In this document: positions 51,773 through 59,351 of the stretch, one piece after another
Layout of the letters: each line of letters starts with the position of its first letter
Numbering within the stretch: position 1 is the stretch's first letter
NCBI RefSeq assembly: GCF_021018745.1
Contig: NZ_CP063845.1
Coordinates: 1,488,001-1,552,000, forward strand
DNA from: Gloeobacter morelensis MG652769
GTDB taxonomy: Bacteria > Cyanobacteriota > Cyanobacteriia > Gloeobacterales > Gloeobacteraceae
Length of the DNA: 64,000 nucleotides
Direction: 5' to 3'
The notes under the pieces: generated by a model
Told to the model about the DNA's origin: nothing
Seen by the model: only the letters and a program-made list of their open reading frames with translations
The model's database searches: none
Program-made: the position numbers and the translations under genes

Positions 51773-52144
51773 ATGTTGTGCACACTGCGCCGTTACAGCA
51801 GACCATCGCTCTGCATCGTCTCTACCTTGTTGCTTATCACAGGCTGCAGCAACGGCCCGAAGCTGGAGGGCCGGGTGAACAAAGTCTCAGCCCTAAAGGC
51901 CGATTTTGGGGCAGCCTGGCCCTTCACCGTCGCCAAGGGTGAATTGGCCTGCGTGAATGGCAGCCAACTGGTCTTCGTCGCGGACGGCCGCATCTACGCC
52001 CTTAACGAAGCTGCTGCCAGGCGCTACGAACCTATCGACGCCATCCAGGCGGCAGACCCCGATCCCCAGAAGCAGCAACAGGGTATCAAGCTGTCGCTTG
52101 CACCGTTTCTGGAGAAGGGCCGGCAACTGTGCGTCGAAAACTAA
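51773..52144 (+). CDS. DUF2511 (YebY-like) lipoprotein
   Basis: This 123-residue protein has a lipoprotein signal (CIVSTLLLITGC, lipobox LITGC with Cys25) and then a region like Escherichia YebY (DUF2511): WPFTVAKGELACVNGSQLVF, DGRIYALNEAA and LAPFLEKGRQLC. Two cysteines are likely to form a disulfide. YebY has been linked to copper handling in enterobacteria, but nothing here shows that. It starts 5 bases after gcvH, so it is probably cotranscribed with gcvTH, for no obvious reason. Confidence 0.7.
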   Translation: MLCTLRRYSRPSLCIVSTLLLITGCSNGPKLEGRVNKVSALKADFGAAWPFTVAKGELACVNGSQLVFVADGRIYALNEAAARRYEPIDAIQAADPDPQKQQQGIKLSLAPFLEKGRQLCVEN

Positions 52145-52153
52145 GCCCGCATC

Positions 52154-52459
52154 TCAAGTTTCCCTGCCCAGGGTGTTGCGCAATATCTTGACCTCTTCGG
52201 CCGCTACGCGGGTGGCGGGTACCGCTCGACGCACCCAGCGATCGGCCCGTACGTAGCGAAATTCAGAAATAATCAGGTCTTCACAGTAAGCGGTGGTGAC
52301 CTGGCGGGCACAATCGGCATGTAGCTTCTCGAGCTGCCTGGTGCTGAGGTGGGTAGCCTGCTGGGCTGCCTCCGGCAACTCGTAATCGGTAGCGAAGGTA
52401 CCCTGGGCATTCATCCCCAGCAAGATCGCTACGGCAAAAAAATGAATAAATCGCTTCAT
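52154..52459 (-). CDS. Small secreted hypothetical protein
   Basis: A 101-residue protein with a signal peptide (MKRFIHFFAVAILLGMNAQG, cleavage near TFA-T) and a mature part with a basic C-terminal tail. Two cysteines (in LHADCARQVTTAYCEDL) could form a disulfide. No family recognised. It converges with the YebY-like gene. Confidence 0.55.
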   Translation of the reverse strand: MKRFIHFFAVAILLGMNAQGTFATDYELPEAAQQATHLSTRQLEKLHADCARQVTTAYCEDLIISEFRYVRADRWVRRAVPATRVAAEEVKILRNTLGRET

Positions 52460-52576
52460 GGTTCCAGGTGCAATCGGCCTTCGCTTTACAACGCTTACTT
52501 ATATAGCTAAACGGATTGAAGCGCTTTTGCCATGGCCCCTAAGGCATAGGCTACAAGAGGGAAATACAGACTCGTC

Positions 52577-52849
52577 TTATCCGAAATAACTCCACACCTG
52601 CAGCGCGCTACCGACTAACAACCAGCCGCCGATCACAGTCACTGCCAAGACCGTGAAATGATCCGCCGGCAGAACGGCCCGGCTCTCATTTTGAAACAGC
52701 ACGTAAAGACCCAACAGCAGCAGCCCGCCTGTCAATACCGCCAGATGCAAACTCCACAAGTTCCGCACCCACTGGTGCGAAGGCGGCAGATGCAGGCACA
52801 GCTGCTGAACGGACATGAGGCACTGAGCGCCCATCATTCCTCCGCCCAT
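52577..52849 (-). CDS. Small hypothetical membrane protein
   Basis: A 90-residue protein with a short Met- and Cys-rich start and two predicted helices (LWSLHLAVLTGGLLLLGLYV and HFTVLAVTVIGGWLLVGSAL). No family recognised. The gaps on either side exceed 100 bases, so it is monocistronic. Confidence 0.5.
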   Translation of the reverse strand: MGGGMMGAQCLMSVQQLCLHLPPSHQWVRNLWSLHLAVLTGGLLLLGLYVLFQNESRAVLPADHFTVLAVTVIGGWLLVGSALQVWSYFG

Positions 52850-52957
52850 GAGTATCGTTAATTATCGGCAGCTATTTTTACCAAATATAGCTTACACAAC
52901 ATCCACGGCAGGCAAGAGAAGCAACGCAAAAATTTAGAGCGGTACAGCTTTTGATTT

Positions 52958-53326
52958 TCAAGCCAGGCCCGGGGGGCTGAGCAGATTTTTGGCGCGCGCG
53001 GTCTGCACCAGCGCGGCAAGGCGCTCAGCTTCGGCCGTTGCCACCCGCCGCCCCAGGTTCGTCAATCGGTAGTACCGCCGCCGCTCGTCGTCGGACCCGG
53101 GGTCCGGCCGCTCGTCCCACTCTTCGATCCAGCCGTCACCCAGCAGGCGCTTGATCGACCCGTAGAGCGTTCCTGGCCCCAACCGGACTTTGTGTCGGGT
53201 GCGCTGTTCGATCTCCTGCATGATCCCGTAGCCGTGGCGCTCACCGTCTGCGAGCGACAGCAAAATTTGAAACACCGCCGGAGTCAGGGGCAGGTGGTCC
53301 TCGGGGTGAGCGGAAGCGGATTTCAT
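52958..53326 (-). CDS. PadR family transcriptional regulator
   Basis: This 122-residue regulator has the winged helix of PadR: PAVFQILLSLADGERHGYGI, LGPGTLYGSIKRLLGDGWIE and RRYYRLTNLGRR, all in the usual order. The C-terminal part is shorter than in full PadR proteins. It is divergent from the GtrA gene, and a palindromic site lies just upstream of its start, so it probably represses itself and perhaps GtrA. Confidence 0.85.
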   Translation of the reverse strand: MKSASAHPEDHLPLTPAVFQILLSLADGERHGYGIMQEIEQRTRHKVRLGPGTLYGSIKRLLGDGWIEEWDERPDPGSDDERRRYYRLTNLGRRVATAEAERLAALVQTARAKNLLSPPGLA

Positions 53327-53337
53327 AGCTCAAGGAT

Positions 53338-53347
53338 GGATATATCC
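53338..53347. promoter_or_regulatory. Palindromic operator candidate for the PadR regulator
   Basis: GGATATATCC is a perfect 10-bp palindrome 11 bases upstream of the PadR start and 76 bases before the divergent GtrA start. Its position and TATATA centre fit PadR-type operators. Autoregulation is inferred. Confidence 0.45.
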
Positions 53348-53423
53348 GGCATTGATAGGTTAGGGAGGCCCGCAGGCACTGTCAAGATGGGACAGGTTTA
53401 CCAGTGTGGTAGGGCAGCTGAAA

Positions 53424-53843
53424 ATGGCAGGCAAAACGGAGTCGGCCCGCTGGCGGGAATGGAGCCAGCCGCTTCGCTACGGAGCGGTGGGTCTGGTCAA
53501 TACGGCGATCGACTGGGTGGGGTACGCCCTGGGGATTGCTCTGCTGCCGCAGGGGGTGGACGCCTGGATCAAAGGGGCAAGTTTTCTGGCGGGAGTGCTG
53601 AGCAGCTATTTTTTTAATGCGCGCTGGACGTTTCGGGAGCAGTTTCAGGCGAGCGACCGCTGCGCTGGACGGGCTCTGGGGCGATTTCTGGTGGTATCGG
53701 GGGTCTGCCTTGCCTTGAATACGGCCACATTTGCACTGGTGTTCAGCGGTTGGCAGGCGGGCCGATGGGCGGCGCTGGCGGCGGCGACGGCGGTGACTTT
53801 TGTGTGTGGTTTCTGGCTCAACCGGGTCTGGACATTCCGCTAG
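53424..53843 (+). CDS. GtrA family membrane protein
   Basis: This 139-residue protein has four helices and the GtrA pattern: LRYGAVGLVNTAIDWVGYAL, GASFLAGVLSSYFFNARWTF, FLVVSGVCLALNTATFALVF and AAATAVTFVCGFWLNRVWTF. GtrA proteins flip or carry undecaprenyl-linked sugars, often alongside a glycosyltransferase, which is absent here. The ATG at 53424 is preferred over a GTG 18 bases upstream. The gene ends about 90 bases before a terminator hairpin. Confidence 0.8.
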   Translation: MAGKTESARWREWSQPLRYGAVGLVNTAIDWVGYALGIALLPQGVDAWIKGASFLAGVLSSYFFNARWTFREQFQASDRCAGRALGRFLVVSGVCLALNTATFALVFSGWQAGRWAALAAATAVTFVCGFWLNRVWTFR

Positions 53844-53931
53844 ACCGGCACGAAGCTCAGCCCTGCGATACACTCGCGTATCGCTACCGCCGCGCGATAC
53901 TGACAAAAGTTCTCCTTATATACTCATCCCT

Positions 53932-53962
53932 ACCCCAGCCCCGGCTGGGGTTTATTTATAGG
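53932..53962 (+). terminator. Rho-independent terminator after the GtrA gene
   Basis: ACCCCAGC (53932-53939) pairs with GCTGGGGT (53944-53951) around a four-base loop, followed by TTATTTATA. It lies about 90 bases after the GtrA stop. Confidence 0.65.
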
Positions 53963-54118
53963 GGCTGCAAAGCACCGCCGACCACCAGCAACTGGCCCGG
54001 GAGGCCATCCAGCCTGGCGACCCCCGTACCCTTCGCCCGCTGCGCACCCAAATGCGGTAAAGTCCCTGACTGCGGACGCGGTGCGTCCCTGCTACAGTAG
54101 GGGTCGCCAGCTCACTTT

Positions 54119-54820
54119 ATGATGGTCGATTCGACCATGGCCATCTCGACTACCATCGTCCTCGGCATGAGCGCCGACGGCAAAATTGCTCCGGCCGACC
54201 CCCTCGCCCCGAGGCGCTCGGACCCGGTCGACCACGCCCATCTTGAATATCAAACGTCTCTAGCGGATCTGATCCTTATTGGCGCAGGCACCATCCGCAT
54301 CGAGGGGCAAACCTATACCGTGAGCGACCCCCAGTGGATTGCCGCCCGCCAGGTGCGCGGCCAGCCGCCGCAGCCCATCACCTGCGTGGTCAGCCGCTCG
54401 CTCGCTCTACCGCCGGATCTGCCGTTTTTTGCGCAGCCTATCGAGCGCTGGGTCTTGACGACTGAACAGGCCGTAGCCCGCAACCCGCACCCGCGCCTTG
54501 CCGAACTGGCGACCCTGGTGGCGGCGGGTGCGAACGAACTCGACTGGGAGCGCGCCTATGCCTTTTTTGCCGGGCGGGGCATCGGGCGGGTGGTGGCCCT
54601 TGGCGGCGGCGATCTGGTCGCAGCGCTGCTGGCGGCGGGGCGGATCGACGATCTGTGGCTCACGATCTGGCCGGTTATCTTCGGCGGGCGCGAGGCCACC
54701 ACACCGGTCGAAGGCGCCGGTTTTGAACCGCTCAAGGCACCGGCCCTCGAACTGATTGAATGGCGCCAGACGGCCGGCGACTTGTTTTTGCACTACCGGG
54801 TGATCAAGCCATGCAGGTAA
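54119..54820 (+). CDS. RibD C-terminal domain reductase (dihydrofolate reductase-like)
   Basis: This 233-residue protein is a free-standing RibD C-terminal domain: TIVLGMSADGKIAPAD, YQTSLADLILIGAGTIRIE and the NADPH-site block VVALGGGDLVAALLAAG are family blocks. It would reduce a pyrimidine intermediate in riboflavin synthesis, or act on another substrate of the same fold. No deaminase domain is attached. Its end overlaps the next start by 10 bases. Confidence 0.8.
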   Translation: MMVDSTMAISTTIVLGMSADGKIAPADPLAPRRSDPVDHAHLEYQTSLADLILIGAGTIRIEGQTYTVSDPQWIAARQVRGQPPQPITCVVSRSLALPPDLPFFAQPIERWVLTTEQAVARNPHPRLAELATLVAAGANELDWERAYAFFAGRGIGRVVALGGGDLVAALLAAGRIDDLWLTIWPVIFGGREATTPVEGAGFEPLKAPALELIEWRQTAGDLFLHYRVIKPCR

Positions 54821-55320
54821 AAATCATCCGCAGTCACCGGCGCACCCGCAGCGTCAGCGCCCGGGCCGAGGGGGACGTGTTTGTCGTGCGCGCCCCCGTC
54901 CAGATGGATGATGCCGAGTTGCACCGGATTGTCGAGCGCCTCAAAAGCCGCTGGCTGCAGCGCGCCCACTGCCCACTGCTCGACGACAGCGAACTGGAGC
55001 GCCGCGCCCGCCAACTCAACCGCCACTATTTCGAGGGGCGTCTGGAGTGGCAATCGATTCGCTGGGTAACCAATCAGGAGGCGCGCTGGGGCAGTTGCAC
55101 CCCGACTTTGGGCACCATTCGCCTCTCCCACCGCCTCGCAGCCCTGCCGACTTTTGTGCGCGACTACGTGCTGGTGCACGAACTGGCGCATCTGGTCGAA
55201 CCCAACCACGGTCCACGCTTCTGGGCGCTGGTCAACCGCTTCGAAAAAGCCGAGCGCGCCCGCGGCTACCTGATGGCCCTGGGTCTGGGAGACATCGATC
55301 CGGCGGAACCCGAAGCCTGA
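54811..55320 (+). CDS. YgjP/DUF45-type metalloprotease
   Basis: This 169-residue protein has the zinc motif VLVHELAHLVEPNHGPRFW, giving HExxH and a third histidine, and a preceding block RWGSCTPTLGTIRLSHRL. This is the YgjP (DUF45) family of M48-like metallopeptidases. The ATG at 54811 overlaps the RibD-like stop by 10 bases. The substrate is unknown. Confidence 0.85.
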   Translation: MQVKIIRSHRRTRSVSARAEGDVFVVRAPVQMDDAELHRIVERLKSRWLQRAHCPLLDDSELERRARQLNRHYFEGRLEWQSIRWVTNQEARWGSCTPTLGTIRLSHRLAALPTFVRDYVLVHELAHLVEPNHGPRFWALVNRFEKAERARGYLMALGLGDIDPAEPEA

Positions 55321-55360
55321 GGGACTTAAAATAGCGGGTGTCGCACCCAACGTGTGCCCT

Positions 55361-57880
55361 ATGCCGCCCATCGCCCTCGACCAGATTCTCAGTGCCGATA
55401 TCCAGACGCCTGCCCGCTACCTGGGCAACGAACTGGGCGCTTTTCACAAAGATTGGGAAGCCGCAAGCGTGCGCTGGGTGCTTACCTATCCGGAGATCTA
55501 CGAAGTCGGGGCTTCCAACCTCGGGCACATCATTCTCTACAACATCCTGAACAGCCAGCCCCGGCAGCTTTGTGACCGCGCCTACCTACCGGGGACAGAT
55601 CTGGCCGCCCGATTGCGCGAGACCGGCACACCGCTCTTTGCCGTCGAGTCGCGCTGTGCTCTGGCGGAATTTGACCTGGTGGGTTTTTCGCTTGCCTACG
55701 AGCTGGGGGTGACCAACGCCCTGGAGATGCTCGCCCTGGCGGGCCTGCCCCTGCGCGCCCGAGATCGTGACCGTACCCATCCGCTTATCTTTGCGGGCGG
55801 CCCCACCGCCAGTTCCAACCCGGAACCCTACGTCGACTTTTTTGACTTTTTTGTCTTCGGCGACGGTGAAGAAGTTCTGCCTGAAATCGGCCTGGTGCTC
55901 GAGGAGGGCAAAGCGGCGGGCCTCGGCCGTGGGGCGCTGCTGTTGGATCTGGCCCAGGTGCCGGGGGTCTACGTGCCTTGCTTCTACGCACCGGTAGCGG
56001 GGGTGCCCACCCCGACGGCCGATGTACCCGCCCGGGTGGTGCGCCGTGTGGCCACCCCGATGCCCAAATATTCGGTGGGGTTGGTGCCCCTCATCGAGAC
56101 GGTTCACGACCGGCTCGCCATCGAGGTGCGCCGCGGCTGCACCCGCGGCTGTCGGTTCTGTCAGCCCGGCATGCTCACCCGCCCGGCCCGCGATGTCGCC
56201 CCGGAGGCGGTGGTCGAGGGCATCGTCGCGGGGCTCAAGGCCACCGGCTACAACGAATTTTCGCTCCTGTCGCTGAGCTGCTCCGACTACCTGTCGCTGC
56301 CGGCGGTGGGTGCCCGGCTACAAAATACCCTGCGCGACGATCTCGTTTCGCTGTCGCTACCTTCGCAGCGGGTCGACCGCTTCGACGAGCAGCTGGCGGG
56401 GATCATCGGCGGGGCGCGCAAGCCGGGGCTCACCTTCGCTCCCGAGGCCGGTACCCAGCGTCTGCGCGATGTCATCAACAAAGGGCTCACCAACGCAGAT
56501 CTGCTGCGGGGGGTGAAGACCGCCTACGAGCAGGGCTGGGATCTGGTCAAGCTCTACTTTATGATTGGGCTGCCCACCGAGACCGACCAGGACGTACTCG
56601 GGATCGCCGAAACAATCGGCTGGCTGCAGCGCGAGTGCCGCCTGCCCAACCGCCGCCGCCTGGAGGTGAACGTCACCATCTCCAACTTCACCCCGAAGCC
56701 GTTTACGCCTTTCCAGTGGCACTCGGTCACCGCCGAGGAACTGCGCCACAAACAGGCGCTGTTGCAGGCGGCCTTGCGTCGGCTAAAGGGGGTCAAGGTC
56801 AACTTCACTGATATCCGCGTCTCGGCGCTGGAGGACGTGCTCACCCGCGCCGGCCGCGATATGAACGACGCTATCCACCGCGCCTGGGAACTGGGTGTGG
56901 CCCGCCATGATCCCTGGTTTGCCCCGGACGCCTTTTTTGGCATCTGGGATCGGGTGCTGGCGGAATTCGGCTACGGCTGGGATGTAGTGGGACCACCCGT
57001 CGAAGCGCCGCTGCCGTGGGATTTTATCGATACCGGCATCGACAAGCGCTGGCTGGCGGAGGACTATCGGCGGGCCTTAGCGGAGGTGGTTGTCCCCGAC
57101 TGCTCCTTCGATTCGTGCTCCCACTGCGGGGTGTGCGGCGAAGATTTTGGCACCAACGTCGTCATCGCCCCGCCCCCGGTACCCGGGCGGGTCGCCTCCG
57201 TCACCCCGCCACCCCCGGCTGCCCAGCGATTGCGGGTGGTCTTCGCCAAATTGGCAGAATCGCGCTTTATCGGTCACCTCGACCTGCAGCGGCTCTGGGA
57301 GCGGGCCTGCCGCCGCGGCGAGATCGCCCTGGCCCACTCCGGCGGTTTTCATCCGCTGCCGCGCATCGTGGCGGCCACCGCCCTGGCCCTGGGGGCCGAA
57401 AGCAGCGGCGAAATCGTCGATTTTGAATTGGTCGCTCCCCTCGATCCCGGGGAATTTCGGGCACGGCTACAGGCCCAATTGCCCGCGGGCGTCGAGATGG
57501 TGAGCGTCGAGTCCGTTCCCCTCAAAAGCCCCGCCGCCGCCACTCAGCTGGTAGCGGCCGAATATCGCCTGCTGGTGCACACCCCCGCCCCGGCGGACTG
57601 GGTGGCTATTGTGGCGGCGATTAACGCGAGCGAGCAACTCCCGGTCGAGCGCACCAGCAAAAAATCGGGCAACGCCTACACCGTCGACGCCCGTCCGTGG
57701 CTATTGGAACTGGAACTGGCGGCCGTGTGGCCGGAGGCCATCGAGATCCGCTACGTGGGGGCCTGCCGCAACGACGGCACGGTCCTGCGCCCCGACGACG
57801 TCGTTCAACTGCTCCAGCGTTCGAGCGGCCTGGAACTGGCGCTGAGCCGCATCCACCGCCTCGGTTTGCGTTTGGGCTGA
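55361..57880 (+). CDS. Radical SAM protein with C-terminal DUF2344 domain
   Basis: This 839-residue protein joins two units that are separate in many bacteria. Residues 1-600 form a B12-binding/radical SAM protein with the iron-sulfur motif CTRGCRFCQPG, preceded by VGFSLAYELGVTNALEMLAL. A cysteine cluster near residue 585 (SCSHCGVCGEDF) may hold another site. From about residue 625 the DUF2344 domain starts (LRVVFAKLAESRFIGHLDLQ). In bacteria with split genes they lie next to RNase G. The reaction is unknown; tRNA or rRNA modification is likely but inferred. The ATG at 55361 is preferred to a GTG 9 bases upstream. Confidence 0.85.
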   Translation: MPPIALDQILSADIQTPARYLGNELGAFHKDWEAASVRWVLTYPEIYEVGASNLGHIILYNILNSQPRQLCDRAYLPGTDLAARLRETGTPLFAVESRCALAEFDLVGFSLAYELGVTNALEMLALAGLPLRARDRDRTHPLIFAGGPTASSNPEPYVDFFDFFVFGDGEEVLPEIGLVLEEGKAAGLGRGALLLDLAQVPGVYVPCFYAPVAGVPTPTADVPARVVRRVATPMPKYSVGLVPLIETVHDRLAIEVRRGCTRGCRFCQPGMLTRPARDVAPEAVVEGIVAGLKATGYNEFSLLSLSCSDYLSLPAVGARLQNTLRDDLVSLSLPSQRVDRFDEQLAGIIGGARKPGLTFAPEAGTQRLRDVINKGLTNADLLRGVKTAYEQGWDLVKLYFMIGLPTETDQDVLGIAETIGWLQRECRLPNRRRLEVNVTISNFTPKPFTPFQWHSVTAEELRHKQALLQAALRRLKGVKVNFTDIRVSALEDVLTRAGRDMNDAIHRAWELGVARHDPWFAPDAFFGIWDRVLAEFGYGWDVVGPPVEAPLPWDFIDTGIDKRWLAEDYRRALAEVVVPDCSFDSCSHCGVCGEDFGTNVVIAPPPVPGRVASVTPPPPAAQRLRVVFAKLAESRFIGHLDLQRLWERACRRGEIALAHSGGFHPLPRIVAATALALGAESSGEIVDFELVAPLDPGEFRARLQAQLPAGVEMVSVESVPLKSPAAATQLVAAEYRLLVHTPAPADWVAIVAAINASEQLPVERTSKKSGNAYTVDARPWLLELELAAVWPEAIEIRYVGACRNDGTVLRPDDVVQLLQRSSGLELALSRIHRLGLRLG

Positions 57881-57923
57881 AATCACCCCAGCCTCTATCT
57901 CGAGCGTCTTCTTCGAGGGTACG

Positions 57924-58604
57924 TCACGCCGTTTCACCGAGGGTGTGCTGTTCGCGCAGGATCTCGACCCCCCGGCCGGTGCCCAGGCGGTTTGCCCCAG
58001 CGGCCAGCAGTTCGAGGGCCTGGTTCAGGGTGTGGATACCGCCCGCCACTTTGATCCCCAACTGGTTGCGCAGAATGCGCCGCAGACCCAAAATATCTTC
58101 GGGCCGCACCGGACCCGACCAACCGGCGGAGGTCTTCAGGGCAGTGACTCCGACATCGAGACACACCTCGGCGACGTGCTGGCGCTCGGTTGCATCCAGC
58201 AAGTTCAACTCCAGAATCGCCCGCACCTCACAGCTGACCGCATCGACGATCTGACCGAGTTCTTCGTAGATGGCGTTGTAGTGGCCGGATTTGATCGCCC
58301 CCAGGTTGACCATCACCTCCAGGCCGGTCACCCCCCTCGCCGCCGCCTCCTGCGCTTCGAAAAGCTTGCAGGGGGCGGTGGCCAGCCCCAGCGGAAAACC
58401 AACGACCGTGAAGACCTGGGGTTTTTGCTTGTGCAGCAATTCGACGGCCAAAGGCGCGTACACCGGTGCTACGCAGACTGCGGCAAAGCGGTACCGCTGC
58501 GCCTCCCAACACATCTGGCGAACATCGTCTGCGGTGGCGGTGGGTTTGAGGCAAGTCTGCTCGATAAATCCGGCCAGTTCGATTTCGGGGTGGCTGCTAA
58601 TCAT
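57924..58604 (-). CDS. deoC: Deoxyribose-phosphate aldolase
   Basis: This 226-residue class I aldolase splits 2-deoxyribose-5-phosphate into acetaldehyde and glyceraldehyde-3-phosphate. The Schiff-base lysine is in TALKTSAGW, the second lysine in IKVAGGI, and NLGAIKSGHY carries the aspartate-adjacent block. The ATG at 58604 gives the family length; longer upstream frames are not supported. It is convergent with the radical SAM gene and divergent from the small membrane protein gene. Confidence 0.9.
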   Translation of the reverse strand: MISSHPEIELAGFIEQTCLKPTATADDVRQMCWEAQRYRFAAVCVAPVYAPLAVELLHKQKPQVFTVVGFPLGLATAPCKLFEAQEAAARGVTGLEVMVNLGAIKSGHYNAIYEELGQIVDAVSCEVRAILELNLLDATERQHVAEVCLDVGVTALKTSAGWSGPVRPEDILGLRRILRNQLGIKVAGGIHTLNQALELLAAGANRLGTGRGVEILREQHTLGETA

Positions 58605-58695
58605 CGTTCGCGGTCCAAATTTCTCCACAGAATACCCCCAGTTTCTCCGAATGGTACACAGCGCTATTCTGTAGACAGCTATCAAAGGTGCGGCG

Positions 58696-59007
58696 ATGGC
58701 GCAAAACCCAAGAGACGACCAGGACGCCTTTCTGGACGGATTGGTGGTAGGAGCGGTGATCGGTTCGGTGGTGGGGGGGCTGGTCGCCAGCCTGGTAGCC
58801 CCGCGCCTGCGGCGCAACGCCGAAATCGAAGCGCCCCATCGCTCCCCCGAACCGCCCGTCTCCCCAGGGGTCGATCCAGGCACCCTCGAAGACGCCCGGC
58901 GCGTGCTCGACGAAAAAATTGCCGAACTCAACCAGGCCATCGAGCAGACCCGCAGCCGTCTGTGGTCGAGCACCCAGCCGTCCCCTCCCCCAGAGATGCC
59001 ATCGTGA
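58696..59007 (+). CDS. Small membrane-anchored hypothetical protein
   Basis: A 103-residue protein with one N-terminal membrane helix (LVVGAVIGSVVGGLVASLVA), a proline-rich linker and a helical coiled-coil-like segment (LEDARRVLDEKIAELNQAIE). The arrangement resembles YtxH-like proteins, but it is not a firm match. The YggT gene starts 37 bases downstream on the same strand. Confidence 0.5.
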   Translation: MAQNPRDDQDAFLDGLVVGAVIGSVVGGLVASLVAPRLRRNAEIEAPHRSPEPPVSPGVDPGTLEDARRVLDEKIAELNQAIEQTRSRLWSSTQPSPPPEMPS

Positions 59008-59044
59008 ACTACCCTGGAATAAGAAACATACGGTGACAGTGGAG

Positions 59045-59320
59045 ATGATCGCTCAGACTTTGGCCCCGGCGCTCAGCAACTTCATCCAGATCTACGTGGT
59101 TCTCCTGTTTGTGCGGGTTCTGCTTAGCTGGTTTCCCAATATCGATTGGTCGAGCAATCCCTGGGCTATCCTCAGCCAGCTGACCGATCCCTACCTCAAC
59201 CTTTTTCGCTCGATCATCCCGCCCCTGGGTGGCATCGACCTCTCGCCCATCCTGGCGTTTCTGGCGCTACAGGTTGTAGGCGGTCTGCTGGTGAGCGGTC
59301 TGGCGAGCCTGCCGGTCTAG
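59045..59320 (+). CDS. YggT family membrane protein
   Basis: This 91-residue protein has a single YggT unit: IYVVLLFVRVLLSWFPNIDW, WAILSQLTDPYLNLFRSIIP and LAFLALQVVGGLLVSGLASL. In cyanobacteria and plastids YggT-like proteins (CCB3) assist cytochrome b6 haem attachment or thylakoid organisation; the paralogue cannot be told here. The ATG at 59045 precedes the family start closely. Confidence 0.85.
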   Translation: MIAQTLAPALSNFIQIYVVLLFVRVLLSWFPNIDWSSNPWAILSQLTDPYLNLFRSIIPPLGGIDLSPILAFLALQVVGGLLVSGLASLPV

Positions 59321-59351
59321 AATAGTCGCGCATCCGCACCGAGGAGCGCCT

